Shown here: positions 11,474 through 23,761 of the stretch, piece by piece | Layout: the number at the start of each line of letters is the position of its first letter | Position numbering within the stretch: the stretch's first letter is position 1 | From: Thamnaconus septentrionalis | Taxonomy: Eukaryota; Chordata; Actinopteri; Tetraodontiformes; Monacanthidae | DNA length: 64,000 bases | Reading direction: 5' to 3' | Assembly (NCBI GenBank): GCA_009823395.1 | Contig: CM020505.1 | Coordinates: 11,915,129-11,979,128 of the forward strand | Notes under the pieces: model-generated | Database searches by the model: none | What the model was told of the DNA's origin: nothing | The model's input: only the letters and a program-made list of their open reading frames with translations | Program-made: the position numbers and the translations under genes

Positions 11474-13630
11474 GTCATCATCATCTGGGCTTCTGGCCCT
11501 GATCAGAACCGACTGAGACCCAGAGGTACTTGGGTACCACCTGCATCCCAACCAGATAAATGCTAATTGTGTATTTCACAATTGGTATTTAAATATGCAG
11601 CACATGAAACTTTACCTTTTTTTTTTTTTTTTTTTTTTACTGAGACCAAGATCAATATTTCATCGCCGGTTTGTGCTTTTTGCACAGGGACGCAGAGAGA
11701 CCTGTGTTCTTTTTGGAGTTCAGAGTTAGCTTTGCATCAATAATGGATGTCACAGCAGACTGTAAACCTGAACAAAGTCTTGTTTTCTGTGGAGTCCGTG
11801 GCAATATAACAGGGGCCTGGCAAAAAATAAAAAAATATAAAAAAAATTACATAAAAAGGTAGGGGGAGGCACAACTAGGTAAAAATCTTTTGCCCTTGAA
11901 CCCTACAACACTGGACACTTTGTATCAGCGCTCCTAAATCATAAGGCATTAGACAACTTTTCCGATGTCACAATTGACTGGAAAGACGAGATCCACTTAG
12001 AGCTTGCTCCTGTCTCAGCAGCTCTGCGCTCCAGGCGGATGGTCGGCGGGACGCTGGCTCCCATCGTCCCCTGGCAGGCCATGGTCTTCCTCTCCGACAA
12101 CATACTGGAAGGAGGGTACGCAGGGGGCGCTCTCATCTCCGACCGCTGGGTGTTGACGGCCGGCAGGAACCTCTTCGTGAGGAAGGACCGCGAGCACACC
12201 CGGGGCGTCAGTCCTCGCACACCCAAGGTGTACCTGGGAATCTCATCGCGGGTGCAAGCTAACGAGTCCACAGAGGTCGCCGTGGAGAAGGTGGGCTCGT
12301 GTTAACTCCTCCTCCTCTTCCTCCTTTGGGCTGCTCCCTTCAGGGTTCAGCCACCGCCAATCGCCCGCCTCCATCCGACCGTCTCGTCCTCCACATGCTT
12401 TTCTCTCATCCCAACTAACTTCACGTTTCTCTTTCACTACATTTTTAAATCTCCTCTTTTCTTCCTCCAGTCCTCCTGCCTGCCACTTCCACCCTCAGCG
12501 TCCTTCTACCCAGATATTCACGTCTTAACCATCTCAGTCTGGCCTCTCTGGCTTTAGGTCAAAAACCTCTGGCTAACATGATCTGTTTGGTGAAAAATGA
12601 CATCTTGAAAAACGATATACTCTTATTGAAGCATTGAAAAAATTCAATGCATTTGAATGGAGTAGCTCAGCCAGCGCAGACACCAAAAAAGTTTTTGGCT
12701 TCCGGGTTACTTGCAGATTATGCCGCCTACAATGTGCACCAGGGCATATCAGCCAATCAGAATGAGGGGAGACAGCGTGTATGGCGCTGTGACATCACGC
12801 TCGGAATAAACTCTTTTCTGGGGATTTTCTGGCCTTACATTTTTATAAAGAAATATTTCAAGTCCATGACTTAAAAATGTACAATAGAAAGATTTATAAT
12901 AAACGTAATAATGTAATGATGAAGTGGCAATAAAGAACGTTTCAGGACGGAGTCGTCCTGTCACCTTCTATTGCGCTCTACGGGGAAAAATGCATTTTGG
13001 GCTGTATGGGATTTTGGCTGCAGTACCTCAAGTGGCCAGGGGGGGGGGTCGTTCTTATAATTCATCCATGATTTCTGCCCCCTGCAGGTCATCCTCCACC
13101 CTAACTTCCAGGCTGAGACTACCTGGGACAATGACTTGGCCCTCATCAAGCTCAAGCACTCGGTGGTGATGAGTGACAAGATAACCCCCATCCCGCTGCC
13201 CGAGAGCGGCCAGGATCTCCGGGACGTGGTTGTGGGCGCCATTGCTGGCTGGGGCTGGGGCATCTACCTCGACCAGGTGTCGCCGCTCAAACACCACATC
13301 CTCCCTCTGAAACGCGCCTGTCTGAACCCGGAGGATCCACGCGTCGTTGATGACCTCATGCTCTGCACCGGCCCAAACATCTTTGGCAATAACGTGTGCC
13401 ACGGGGACGCGGGAGGCGCCCTGGCCGTCAGGGACGAGCGCACGGGCGACGTCTTCGCCGCAGGCATCCTCTCCTACGACAAAGCGTGCCGCCAAAGAGA
13501 ACATGCGGTCTACATGAACCTGCAGTCGTATCTGCCGTGGATCCACAAAGTCTTGCGAGGAGACACGGAGATGTCGGCGGCTCACCGCAACGCGTCAATG
13601 TCCAAGATGATCGAATGGGCCCAGTTCTGA
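9027..13630 (+). CDS. hp: Haptoglobin (serine protease-like, inactive)
   Basis: Plasma haemoglobin-binding protein of the chymotrypsin fold. Coding exons: 9027-9031, 9633-9721, 12019-12290, 13088-13630; the phases join to 302 residues. Exon 1 carries only ATGTG before gtaagt. Residues 1-20 form a signal peptide (MWSSWAVLLLVALLSIGYG). A short propeptide ends in RSRR at 38, a furin-like site, and MVGG at 39 starts the protease-like chain. The His57 position is Arg81 (VLTAGRNLF), Asp138 is kept (WDNDLALIKLK) and the Ser195 position is Ala230 (HGDAGGA), so it cannot be a protease, as known for haptoglobins. GILSYDK and the WIHKVL-type C-terminus also fit. There is no sushi/CCP exon, and no Cys between the signal peptide and the RSRR site, unlike mammals. 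Lineage and start are well supported. Confidence 0.93.
11438..11486. repeat. (ATC)n microsatellite in hp intron 2
   Basis: About 15 ATC units with one interruption. It encodes a false poly-Asp run on the minus strand. Confidence 0.9.
11616..11639. repeat. Poly-T tract in hp intron 2
   Basis: A run of more than 20 T upstream of the second large hp exon. Confidence 0.85.
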
Positions 13631-13699
13631 CTCTGCCGCGGTTCTTCTTCAGTTGCGAGTCCGTGTGAGCACGATTGATGTTGTATTCAGTGAGAGAAA

Positions 13700-13705
13700 A
13701 ATAAA
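13700..13705 (+). terminator. hp polyadenylation signal
   Basis: AATAAA lies 70 bp after the hp stop codon, within aataaataaataaat. The spacing suits a short 3' untranslated region. Confidence 0.7.
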
Positions 13706-13719
13706 TAAATAAATTTGAC

Positions 13720-16700
13720 TGATTGATTTCTGACCAATTCCGTCTCTTGCATTCTTCCATGTTCTCCACTTAACACAAAATAGTCCCCGTCTCTCGAAAT
13801 GTACACTTTACAGAGAGCAAATTGATTTTTAAAAGGCCATTCCAGGTAAAAGGGTTTTCAGTTCCAATTTGTGGTACTGCAGTTGGCAAGAAAATAGGTA
13901 CAGGACTGTTACAGCTGGTGAGACTGGTGACAAAAAAATCACCACAGCCAAAAATAAACTGAATCCTTGTTTGGGTTTGATGTGCAAGGATACACTTGTC
14001 ATACTAAGGAGGTAAATTACCAATAAACACTTTGAAATAATACCATTATAAATGCAGTGACACTGGTAGTGTGCATCTATAAAAAACAGTGAGGATAGTG
14101 GGAGGTTTTCCACTCTCTGTACCTCTGATGTCAAAGGCCTTGATACAAAGGCTGGGCAAGTTGCTGGTCGGCTATTCACAAAAAGAAAACAACCCCCCCC
14201 CCCAGTCTGTTTTGTCTGAGAGAAACTTTTGGCTCTGATTTTTGGCTCCGTCTCTGTGGTCGCCAATATCATCCCGGCAGGTCAAAGATCTTTTTTTTTT
14301 TCTTTTCCTGTGAGATCAGCGGGATTCCAGTGTAAAGTCAGCAAACAGCTGCCCATGAGCTGTGACGAAATGTCCCTTTATCAGCTGTGCAGCTGGGTGT
14401 AGGAGGTTCTCCTCCGTGGCTTTTCAAATATTAATATCCCTGTCAGAGGCGATTACTCTGGAGCAGTCTCACAGTAAACTCTCACCAGCTCCATCACTGG
14501 CTGAGGTCACAGCGCAGCATCACACTGCTTTATTCATCACAATCAGCAGCCTAACTGCCTCGCTTACAATGTTATGTGTATTTATGTCATTGTATGTATA
14601 TTTTATGTCACAAAAGAGTCTGATGCACATGTGTGCGTGTGTGTGTGCTTGTGTGCATGTGTGTGTGCTTGCATGAATGTGTGTGTGAGAGAGAGACTCA
14701 GTTTTATGCACAACTCGATACATGAATAAAATGCTCACTTTAAAAAAACTCAATTAGGTCAATTATCAAATTTTATAATTACATTTTTGTGTGATTGGTT
14801 TATTAATATGAATAGACTAAATATAGATCAATATGAAAATAGGTATTAATGACATTTCCTGGTTGGAAAACAGCAACAAGGTGCATCCAGTACTAGTCAT
14901 GTTAGTCAGTCACAAAAAAAAACATAGTCTAATCACCAGGTTGGAAGTTTTTCTTACCCTCATGGCCTCCGGCTTTTTGTAGGTCCGGTGACAGTCGTGA
15001 AAGAGTTTATATTCTCTATTACGTTTGGAAATTTTTACCATGTCAGAGTACCACCAAGGTTTATACATCCATTTACAAAAAACTCTTTCCCTCCCTCTCT
15101 CCACCTCTCTCAATGCAAGTGATTTAAGACGAAGGACATCCTGACCATGCACTCAACGTGGGGGAAAAACACGACCACCACCAACAAAAAAACAGAAAAA
15201 AGCTTAACAGGTTTTCTTTCTCCCATCCATGTGTCCTTGAGCATCAAGAACCAGCGAACCAGCTCATGTCTATCTAGCCATTATCAGAACCTCTGACTGC
15301 AGCCTCAGGACCCTCAATCATATTAAAGTGCCTAGGTGGAACCTTCTGTGTTCATTAATTTCCAGCTCCTGCTTTGGGCAAGGAAAAAAAAAGCTTTGTG
15401 ACACAAAGTGCCTGCGAGATTTCATTTATCATTTCATTTATGTATTTGGAAGCAGGTAAAAGAGATGGCGAATGTTTATGTCAGACAAAAGACAATTAGT
15501 GGTAGTATGATGGCGGAGGAGCAACATGCTGCCAACCTGAGCTATTTGTCGTGTGGACACATGAGGACACACTCCTCAGGTGCTCCTCTTCTTCCGGGTT
15601 GAACACACCCCCTGTCCACTGCCCTTCAGCTCTCCACTCGCTGCCACAATAAGCTTTCCAGGCGACTCAAGGTTCCTAACATTCCGACCGTGCTGCCAGT
15701 AAAACGTCAAAAACGATCGTCGCCCAGAACGACAGTCTTCCTCCCTCTTTGAAATTCCTCTGCGGTCGGGGCTGCTTCTCACCTTGTGTAGGAACGTGGC
15801 AACAGCCGAGCGGCGCAGGCAACAGCATGATCTCGCGAGTTGTCGTCTCATTGTGCGGCCGCAATAAAGAAAAGGTCAACGGCGACTGTGTGAAGAGTCA
15901 TCCCACATTCTACCTCCATCTCAAGGACAAAAGGTCCCGTGGAGTTATGGGTGTGTTTGTTTTTTTTTCTCTTCTCGAGGATTTTTATCCAACAATTGTA
16001 ATGCTCGGGGACTGACTGCATGCTGTCAACACTTTGCTCTGTGAGACAGACAAATAATGTGCAGCCCTGTTTTCCATCATAGATTGTTATATCCAGCACC
16101 TCGGGCAACTGTGTGTTTCACACCATCTTTTTCAAGATCACGACTTTAAGTTGCACGGCTTTGATTAGGGTTGAGATCTTCGAGGATCATTATGCTAAAA
16201 ATGTTCAGTTAAAAGCAAACCCCCTTACCCCCCAAACTACACACACACACACACTGACTTGACTGCTTTGGTTGGGACTGCCATGATCATCCAAGGCAAT
16301 TACAGTCACACTACATTTACCCTTCAACCTCCTTCCCCTCAGCAGAGTGAAGCTGGAGAGACAGAGAGGTGTGAAGAGGCTTCTCACATGGCTCAAATGT
16401 GAGAAGACGTCTGTGTGTGTGTGTGTGTGAGTGTGTGTGTGTTTGACAAAGAATTTAGGGACCCCGGTGACGTGCGTGCGCGCATCCATGGCGGGAACGT
16501 GCGCGCGCGTGTCAACTTACGTAGCAGCTCCCTCGGTGGCACAAGAGGAGGTCTTGTCAACTTGATTATTCTGCGCACGTTTAACAAGAGCGAGTTTGAT
16601 CAATGAGCAAAAAGAGGAGCAGGGACCTTCGCGCCTCTATATGCATAAAGATCGGCCCGAGGTGGATTTTATTGCCTCACACGGGGCCTCGAGATATTGC

Positions 16701-17355
16701 ACATTGTGCCATTTTATACATTTTTCACTGCCGTCGTATCGGCTTAACACCGATGTCGATCTTCAGCTGGGCTCTACGTAACAAGAACTGCAGCAGAAAG
16801 AATCGTGTTGTCCACAAATGACTGTCCTTGGAAGTATTTTAAAGGTTGACGAGGTCCAAAGTGCCGCTGAATGTGTTTACGATGAACAACACTCGTCAAA
16901 AAAAGCAGCAATTCGTAAAACATTTCTGGCGCGCAGATCACAGAGGAGTACTTTGGTCCTTCATTGTTATCTGGGCCGTCATCGTGGAGTCTAATAAAAG
17001 TGAATCGTGTGAGTCTTTTTGATTTGTGGGATCATCATAAAACCGGGAATCAACAACCCAGCACCAGCAGACCTCTGGGTGTTCTCTTCACGGCAGAGAG
17101 AACAAACTGAGCACAAGGTGTTCCCCGGCGCAGGCTGTCGAGTCTGTTCTACACAGGAAGAGCGACACCTTTCTGTGGCAGTGGGGTATGGCACTCTCCC
17201 AGCGGCCCCTTGTCCTCTGCCTGGTGATGAAGGATGAACCGCTCACGCTTGAACACTGGGGTCGTTCGCCCTGTTGCGATCTTAGCATCAGCTGCATTTG
17301 GTGGCAAGACTTAACGGAAACCAATCAGCGGTGGCCACCATCAGAGGGTTCAGTT
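13720..17355. other. Intergenic between hp and sult5a1
   Basis: No exon series was recognised on either strand. The stretch holds TG/CA-rich pieces near 14630-14700 and 16225-16440, a small CpG and CG/TG-alternating patch at 16460-16530, and oligo-A/T. Several frames of 60-95 codons occur, but none shows a domain or supporting splice sites. Confidence 0.5.
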
Positions 17356-17360
17356 GGTCC

Positions 17361-17366
17361 TTTTAT
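17361..17366 (-). terminator. Candidate sult5a1 polyadenylation signal
   Basis: TTTATT on the plus strand reads AATAAA on the minus strand, about 580 nt beyond the sulfotransferase stop codon. No closer canonical hexamer was seen. The hairpin at 17774-17814 would lie within this 3' untranslated region. Confidence 0.35.
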
Positions 17367-17773
17367 TTCCATCAAATGAATACATGCCAACAAAGTGAAA
17401 GGAAATGATTCCAGCTTCTTTTTTTTTTAAAGCTTCACTAGTAAAATTTCTCTACCGTACTAAAAGGCCGTACCTCTACTTTACTGGAGTCGTTTTTGTT
17501 TTGGGTTAGTTTTTTTTAACGCTACTTTAATTTTTACTTCACAACATATTTTTTGATGAGTTGAACATATTTCCTCCAAAAACATTTTTTTTTTTTTTTT
17601 ACAGGCATCATTACTCGTTTCATTTATAATCAAACTGTACTATCACGGAACCCTCCTGATTTGACATCAGCAAAAAACATATTTAGACTTAGGACTACGA
17701 AGATATTAAAACTCAAAAGTAGTAATACTTACACTTACAGTATGTACTTATCGTAATATTACTAATAAAGACA

Positions 17774-17814
17774 AAGCACCACACACAAGTATGTTCTACT
17801 TGTGTGTGGTGCTT
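17774..17814. repeat. Perfect 18-bp inverted repeat (hairpin)
   Basis: The arm aagcaccacacacaagta (17774-17791) is followed by a 5-nt loop, tgttc, and its exact complement tacttgtgtgtggtgctt (17797-17814). It lies 129 bp past the stop of the minus-strand sulfotransferase gene. The arms contain a CA-rich core, but the flanking GCACC/GGTGC match excludes a plain microsatellite. Confidence 0.9.
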
Positions 17815-17942
17815 AAAGATCATTCGGCGGAGTGCTTGTACTTTGACTCACGTCAGGGTCTCCAGTACTTTGTACGTGTCTGATTAGTAGAAATGAAACA
17901 CGCGATGCACTGCTTCACTTCACATCTCGTCAGCAGTTTTCC

Positions 17943-20669
17943 CTACTCCCCCCACACAAACTCGAGGGCGCAGTCCTTCATTTTTGACCTGAAGACGCTG
18001 TCGAAAAGCTGGTCCTGCTCCTCTGTTAAGGTGTTCTTCCAGTCTCCAATCTTACCTAGATAATGAGTGGAAAAAACGAAAAGAATGACGACTGACTCAT
18101 GCAAATGACAGAGCCAACAACCGGATCGTAGACCTGCAAGAATGTCCGATAGATATGTCAGGTGAGTAAAGTCCTGGAAAATATACTCAAAAAAAAATCT
18201 TGACTGATTAACAGTCATGAAATCTTAGCTTACAAAGAAACTAAACTGCTGTTATCCGATCTGAAACGTCCGTTAAAAACGGTCAGACTGTTGGAAATGA
18301 GAAAACCCCACTGGTGCTCTTCCAGTAAGCTCAAATTTCTGCTCTTTCACATTTTGTCTAAGGCCACTAAAAACAGTTGGATCATCTAGAAGTCCACGCC
18401 AGCACAGAAGACATGAACACAGTTTTATGCTGAAGAGGACCTCGAGCTGCTCTTTCAGGTTGCACCATCACGTTTCATATGCATAAATTTATTGGATTTA
18501 CAACATTTTGTTTTAGCGATGTTCTCCTCAAAACTCATTATTAGTGCTTCACACCCAGGCAGTTGGAAGGAAAGCCAACCTTATCACATATGACCCCACC
18601 TAACCCTTGCACAAGTCCTTCCAACTCCTGCCATCAGGCCGCCAATACAAAGTCCCCCCATCCCGGAAAAACATCCACAAGAATTCATTCATAGCCATTG
18701 CAATTAAAATTTAAAACACGACAGCTTGATATTATCTATTTATTGTCTATTTATTATTTTACAGTCTTAAAATTACACAGTGTTTAAATCCTATTCTTGT
18801 GTTGTTGTTTTTTTTTTGTTGTTTTTTTACAGAAATCAATGTCTCTGTGGTTTCATGTGGGCCACAACATTTTTCTGATTCTAATATGTAAACCTTTTTC
18901 TTTTTATTAGTCATAGCTGTACAATCAGTCACTGTTTTAATTGCACTTCATACATTATATAACCTGGTTCCCACCTTTCCTCATGAAGGCTCCTTTATTA
19001 TGGTCCATTATCTCTGCAGGTATCAGAGTGTAATTGACCATCTGGTTGTCTTTCATGCTGTCGAAGCTGCAGTGTTTGGCACAGCTGCTGAGCTCGTCCT
19101 CCGCCAGGGGACGGCGCAGGAAGGAGCTCACCTTCTGAATGGCGCCTCGCAGGTCCTGGGGAAACAAAATGACACTGACAAATCACCACACCAACCAAAG
19201 GAATGGACCTCATGTTGAAACTGTCATTTCTTCTGGTTCTGCTTTTGAATTGACTTCCTTCAGTTCTGTAGGTCAGAAGTAAGCGTTTATCTGTTGCTTA
19301 TTACTTTGGCCTCGGTCCATTGCGTTGCTATCTGTCGTTGTCACTTGTGTTTTTCTTCCTCTGTATCTCACAGTTTTCGAACGAAGCCCATCTTAGCACA
19401 CAGTGGCGTTCAGCAGGTTTTTTTCTTAGGTTTAGAACGCAAAAGTAAAACCGCTGTGACATGTGACACCCACTAAGCAGCATGTTGGCAGATTTTAGCA
19501 GAGTTGTGGCACCCGAAGCCTCAGAATCTGGGAACTAAACCCTGACGATGTAGGAGATTCTGCTTTACCCGCGACATCTCCTCATACGTGATCTGAAGCA
19601 GATTGCTCTGCATGTCCGCCCCGCGGGTCCAGTCCTTGACGTGGTCGAACCAGGAACCGTAGCACACTGAAACAGGCAACACCGAGTCAAGTGAAGGGAG
19701 AGCCTTCTGCATCATCTAGCTGGAACACATCCAGGTTTGACTCAACTCACCCGCGCCCTCTAGGAACTGGTCTAAAAACTCTGCAAACGTGCCACACTCA
19801 GGAAGGAACGCTGCCATTTTGTGGAAGTGGAAGAAGGACACGGCCACGTCTCTGGGGTTCCTGCTCACATACACGACCTGCGACGGGACACATTGGTTCA
19901 TGGATACTTGGCAGTGAGAATTAAAACCATGCAAAAACAAAAAACAAACAAGCAAATAAACTCACTGATCCAAGTGAATGACAAGAGTGGTCATTTTAAT
20001 TCAATGCCAAAAAATACCACTATCTTCGAATCTGATCTTCCTGTTGATATCCAAGTAACACATATTTGTAAAAATACCTCTTGCCCAACTGTTACAACTT
20101 GTCACCTGACCTTGGTTTTGGAGCCCTGGAGGGCAGGGGCCAGCAGGTGAAAAGGCAAGTGTGTGGTGATGATCCGAGGTGTGACGGACGGGCTCTTCAG
20201 GAGAGAAGGAAAGTAGTGCTGCTCCAGCCACGGCGCCCGGGCCCAGTTTGGGACAGTATGGGACAAGTGAGGGTCACCTCTGTTCAAAACAAGACTGACG
20301 AGTTCCTGCATCCATGTGGTTCCTGAGATAAGGGAGTAATTTCCGCAATTATTTCCTTTGTTGCAAAACATTCTGGGGGGATGAATAAATTGTACTATTT
20401 CATATTAAACATTCAAAGTCTGCCATCACATTCATTCAGCAAATCCCATAATCCACCAAAAAGCAAAAGCAAGTCGTGATATATGATTTGTTGTCACTAA
20501 ATGCCCGCCACGGTTCTCCTCTCTCCTTACCTGACTTGGGGTAGGAGGCGATGAGAATATCTGACTCCTGGAATGGGAATTTCAGAGCAAGCTGCAAAGA
20601 ATCCTGAGTGTGCAGATGTCCGGGAAAAGAAATTCCGTGAAACATCTCCATGACGTTCAGCCTCTCCAT
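17943..20669 (-). CDS. sult5a1: Cytosolic sulfotransferase, SULT5A1-like
   Basis: Transfers sulfate from PAPS to hydroxyl groups of small acceptors in the cytosol. Coding exons: 20669-20531, 20322-20111, 19877-19751, 19666-19569, 19155-18975, 18055-17943; the phases join to 289 residues, the usual SULT length. Visible motifs are the phosphosulfate loop YPKSGTTW (43-50), catalytic His101 in ITTHLPF, the 3'-phosphate site SRNPRDVAVS (Arg123, Ser131), YGSWFDHVKDW (162-172) and the PAPS lid RKGKIGDWKN (251-260). The sequence is closer to SULT2/SULT5 than SULT1. The symbol rests on similarity plus position, since mouse Sult5a1 lies in the corresponding interval near Ankrd11; a SULT2-type name is possible. 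The Met at 20669 is chosen because MERLNVMEMFHGI begins like the family; the frame stays open upstream. Confidence 0.87.
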
Positions 20670-21579
20670 ATCCAATCTTGATATGAGAGTATTATGTTGT
20701 CTTGATCCTTCTCCTTGTTTTGCTCTGCTGCTATTCCGCCCCTGCACCAGCTGTGCCTCTAACTGGCTGCTTCTGTCCTCTTGTGTCTTTGGCAGGAAGT
20801 GGGTGTTGCCCATCACAAATTACAGAGATTACCCCAAAATCTTTTGGGAAAAAGATATCTAAACATGACAATGTGTTTGATTATCGGCCTGGTTAGAAAA
20901 AACAAACAAACTTCAATTTCTAAAAAAAATGTTCATAGCTATGCAGTGTGTCACATCTTTAAAGTGGACATGAAACACAAAACTGTTATCATAATTTTAA
21001 AAAGGTCTCTCCCACCCTAAAAGGATTACATACTGTATGTTTCAAAACTGATGGCAAAAGGTATTTCAAAATACGGCCATTTAAGTTTAGCTGTTATGTG
21101 CAGTCTTTCGTTTATCCAGTTAAGATCGCTGAATTGACAAGTTTAACCACCAATGGCGTGACGTCACGTCCACCCACACAATAGCGATGGCACCGCCTGT
21201 TGGTTTAACAGCTAAACTTATTTCACTGTATGTGATACTGCTGTATTAATCATGTGCAATCGTACTTTGATTATTTTATTGGAGTGGAGAGAGATAATAA
21301 TTTTCAAGTAAATGCTTTCCTGCACGTGGCATCAGACTCAACATGCTGGCTTACATATTTACTGTAAACATTAGCAGGAAGGAAGGACCGGGCGAAGAGG
21401 AGGTAGGGAATAAATAACTGCAGTGATCTCATTTCTTCAGCTGGGCCTGTGTCGCCCTAACAAGTCAATGGAGGCTTGTAAGACAGTCAAATCCACACCC
21501 TGAAGTGTTTTCTCTAACAATGGAAGTTCTTCCCAGACGGGGGTTACAACTGTGTTAATTTCACCTAACGTGATTTACA
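20670..21579. other. Intergenic, upstream of sult5a1
   Basis: Should hold the sulfotransferase promoter and 5' untranslated region. No TATA box at a convincing distance, CpG island or known repeat was seen. Confidence 0.4.
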
Positions 21580-21927
21580 TGTCGTGGGAAAGGAACCCCT
21601 GAGGGCCAAAAGGTATCTCCTTCGGTTTGTTTGATTTGCATTTGGGGACTGTCTCTGTCTTTTGTTTACCTAACTTTCCTTTGTTAATATGTTAAAATGT
21701 TAAAAAGTTAAAATGTGAGTCTTAGTGCAAGAGGTACGAAGGTCTTGGTGATCTATCGTTACTGTGGAAAATAACCCCTGATGACCAAAAGGTTCCCGAG
21801 TAGGAGGAGTATTTGATTGAATCTTTTAAATATGGAATTTAGAAGTGTCTCTGTTCTGGGAGGATATTCAAGGGAAAGAGCAAGAATCTCGAGCACTCTT
21901 TTTTACTCTCTTTTTCTTGGACTCTCT

Positions 21928-21930
<3 letters not shown>

Positions 21931-21975
<45 letters not shown>
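21931..21975. repeat. (CT)n microsatellite
   Basis: About 22 CT units inside the degenerate repeat region, continuing into pyrimidine-rich sequence to about 22065. Confidence 0.95.
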
Positions 21976-21984
<9 letters not shown>

Positions 21985-22689
21985 TTGTCTTTCTCTTCTG
22001 CTTCTCCTCCTCAAGCTTCTTCTTGCCCTTGTTACTCTTCTTTTTCTTCTTCTTCTTCTTGATCCGCTTATCACCATTTTTATACAACCAGCCTGTTACA
22101 TTTTTGTTGCATTTTTACTCTGGACATCGCAATAAACTGGTATGTTATCCATTTCCCTTCAATATCAACTTGTTGAGACTTTTGTTCTATGTGGAGAATA
22201 ATCTGACATTAAATGTTGATTTACTCTTCAGTTATTTGGTAAATCCGAGTAATGCTTGTACTCTTTACCTCTGAGTTGAGTAGAAAAAAATTGAGTGTCA
22301 TGTTTTTCTAACTATTGAGTTAGATGATATAAACCTCTGAATATCTCAACCTTGATGTCTGGGCTGTTCCTCCATGTTAAGAAGGTCACTGAATGTTTGT
22401 CTATATCTGCCATCACTGAACTAAGATAGGGATTAATCAGAATCCCAATGACCTTAGTTATATGGTAAGTTTCACTGGACATTATTCAAACCCTTAACCT
22501 CTGAGTTGAACAGATAAGACTGGGTATCATGTTCGATAACCTCTGAATACTCCAACCCAGACATCAAGGCTATTCTTCCATGTTTAATAAACAAACCGAA
22601 TAGTTTTGTTAATTTATATAAGCCATCCCTAAAATGGAGACTAAAGATCACTAGATTTTAATTATTATTGAGTCTATATTCTTAATTAC

Positions 22690-22795
22690 CAGGGTGTACC
22701 CTGCCTTCGCCCTAAGACAGCTGGGATAGGCTCCAGCAGACCCCGTGACCCTGAATTGGAATAAGCGGGCATAGAAGATGAATGAATGAATGTAT
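22690..22795 (+). mobile_element. 3' part of tRNA-derived SINE
   Basis: Same 3' segment as at 2209-2343 (gccttcgccctaagacagc, then ggaataagcgggcatagaag and a gaatgaatg tail). It is truncated at its 5' end and inserted in the degenerate repeat region. Confidence 0.85.
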
Positions 22796-23170
22796 TCTTA
22801 ATTATTAATCAAGTCTTTCTCTCAATCGATATATAAAAGTAAAGATATTATTATCAAATGGAGTCAGATTAAATTAATTATTATGTACTTTACGATGAAA
22901 TCCTAATTTTAACGCCGGAACGACGGAATACGTATTGGGGAGATATTATTATTTGTGTCTAGATATTTCCTCCCCTACAGGCTTGAAATAAAGGTTAAAG
23001 GTTTATCAGGCTGCCACTGGAAGCATCTACAGTGTAAAGACCGAGGTCAGAAGCCTGTCAGATAAACTTGCAGACACGGGGAGAATGCCCCCTCCCTGGT
23101 TATGACTCCTGCCGCTGCTAATGGGAAACAGACCTGCGAGAGAGTAGGAGGAGCGACAGGACGGCTGCAC

Positions 23171-23180
23171 ATATTAAAAG
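23171..23180 (+). promoter_or_regulatory. Candidate dpep1 TATA-like box
   Basis: The sequence atattaaaag sits about 180 bp upstream of the dpep1 ATG. This implies a leader of roughly 150 nt if it is used. There is no other evidence for the start site. Confidence 0.35.
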
Positions 23181-23353
23181 CTGAAACCGCAAGGGCACAG
23201 ACAGCAAAGTAAAGAAACTGTACAGATAAAAGCAACAACAAAAAATACCAACAAAAAGAAGATAAAAATCAGGAATCCGGAGTGAGTGAAGGCAGCTCTA
23301 CAGCAAAGAGGAAGATAAAATAACGTGAGGGCCGTTGTGAAACAATTTTAGAC

Positions 23354-23728
23354 ATGCTGCTGGTCTCAGCTGTGTGCTTGGCACTGTGGGTGAGTTGCTG
23401 CACTGCCCAAGATACCAACATGACAACTGCTTTGAGGCTGATGTCTGAGACGCCACTAATCGATGGGTAAGCGAGACGACAAACAACAGTACAGTGACAA
23501 CTGCATACATTGCATCGCTTTTTGTATAGATGAGTGATCCAGGCATGTTACAAAGTTGTATGTTTCAGCGTGTGTGACGTTTTTCCACAGCCACAACGAT
23601 CTGCCCTGGCAGTTTCGAAAGCAGTTCAACAACAAGCTCAGCGAAGTGGATCTCTACACACTGAATACGACTCACACCAACATCCCAAAGATCAAGGAAG
23701 GGCGTCTGGGAGCCCAGGTAGGACAGAA

Positions 23729-23761
<33 letters not shown>

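Larger units (their letters stand above)
21580..22979. repeat. Degenerate repeat region, possibly old LTR-like
   Basis: Two kinds of internal duplication are visible. Cccctga(g/t)ggccaaaaggt occurs near 21594 and again, diverged, near 21775. A block of about 120-145 bp that starts acctctgagttga and ends ttcttccatgtt occurs near 22268-22380 and 22497-22592. A polyadenylation-like caataaactgg lies near 22130. The mix of direct repeats and a hexamer recalls a retroelement long terminal repeat, but I found no certain TG...CA ends, target duplication or coding part, so the class is unproven. Confidence 0.35.
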
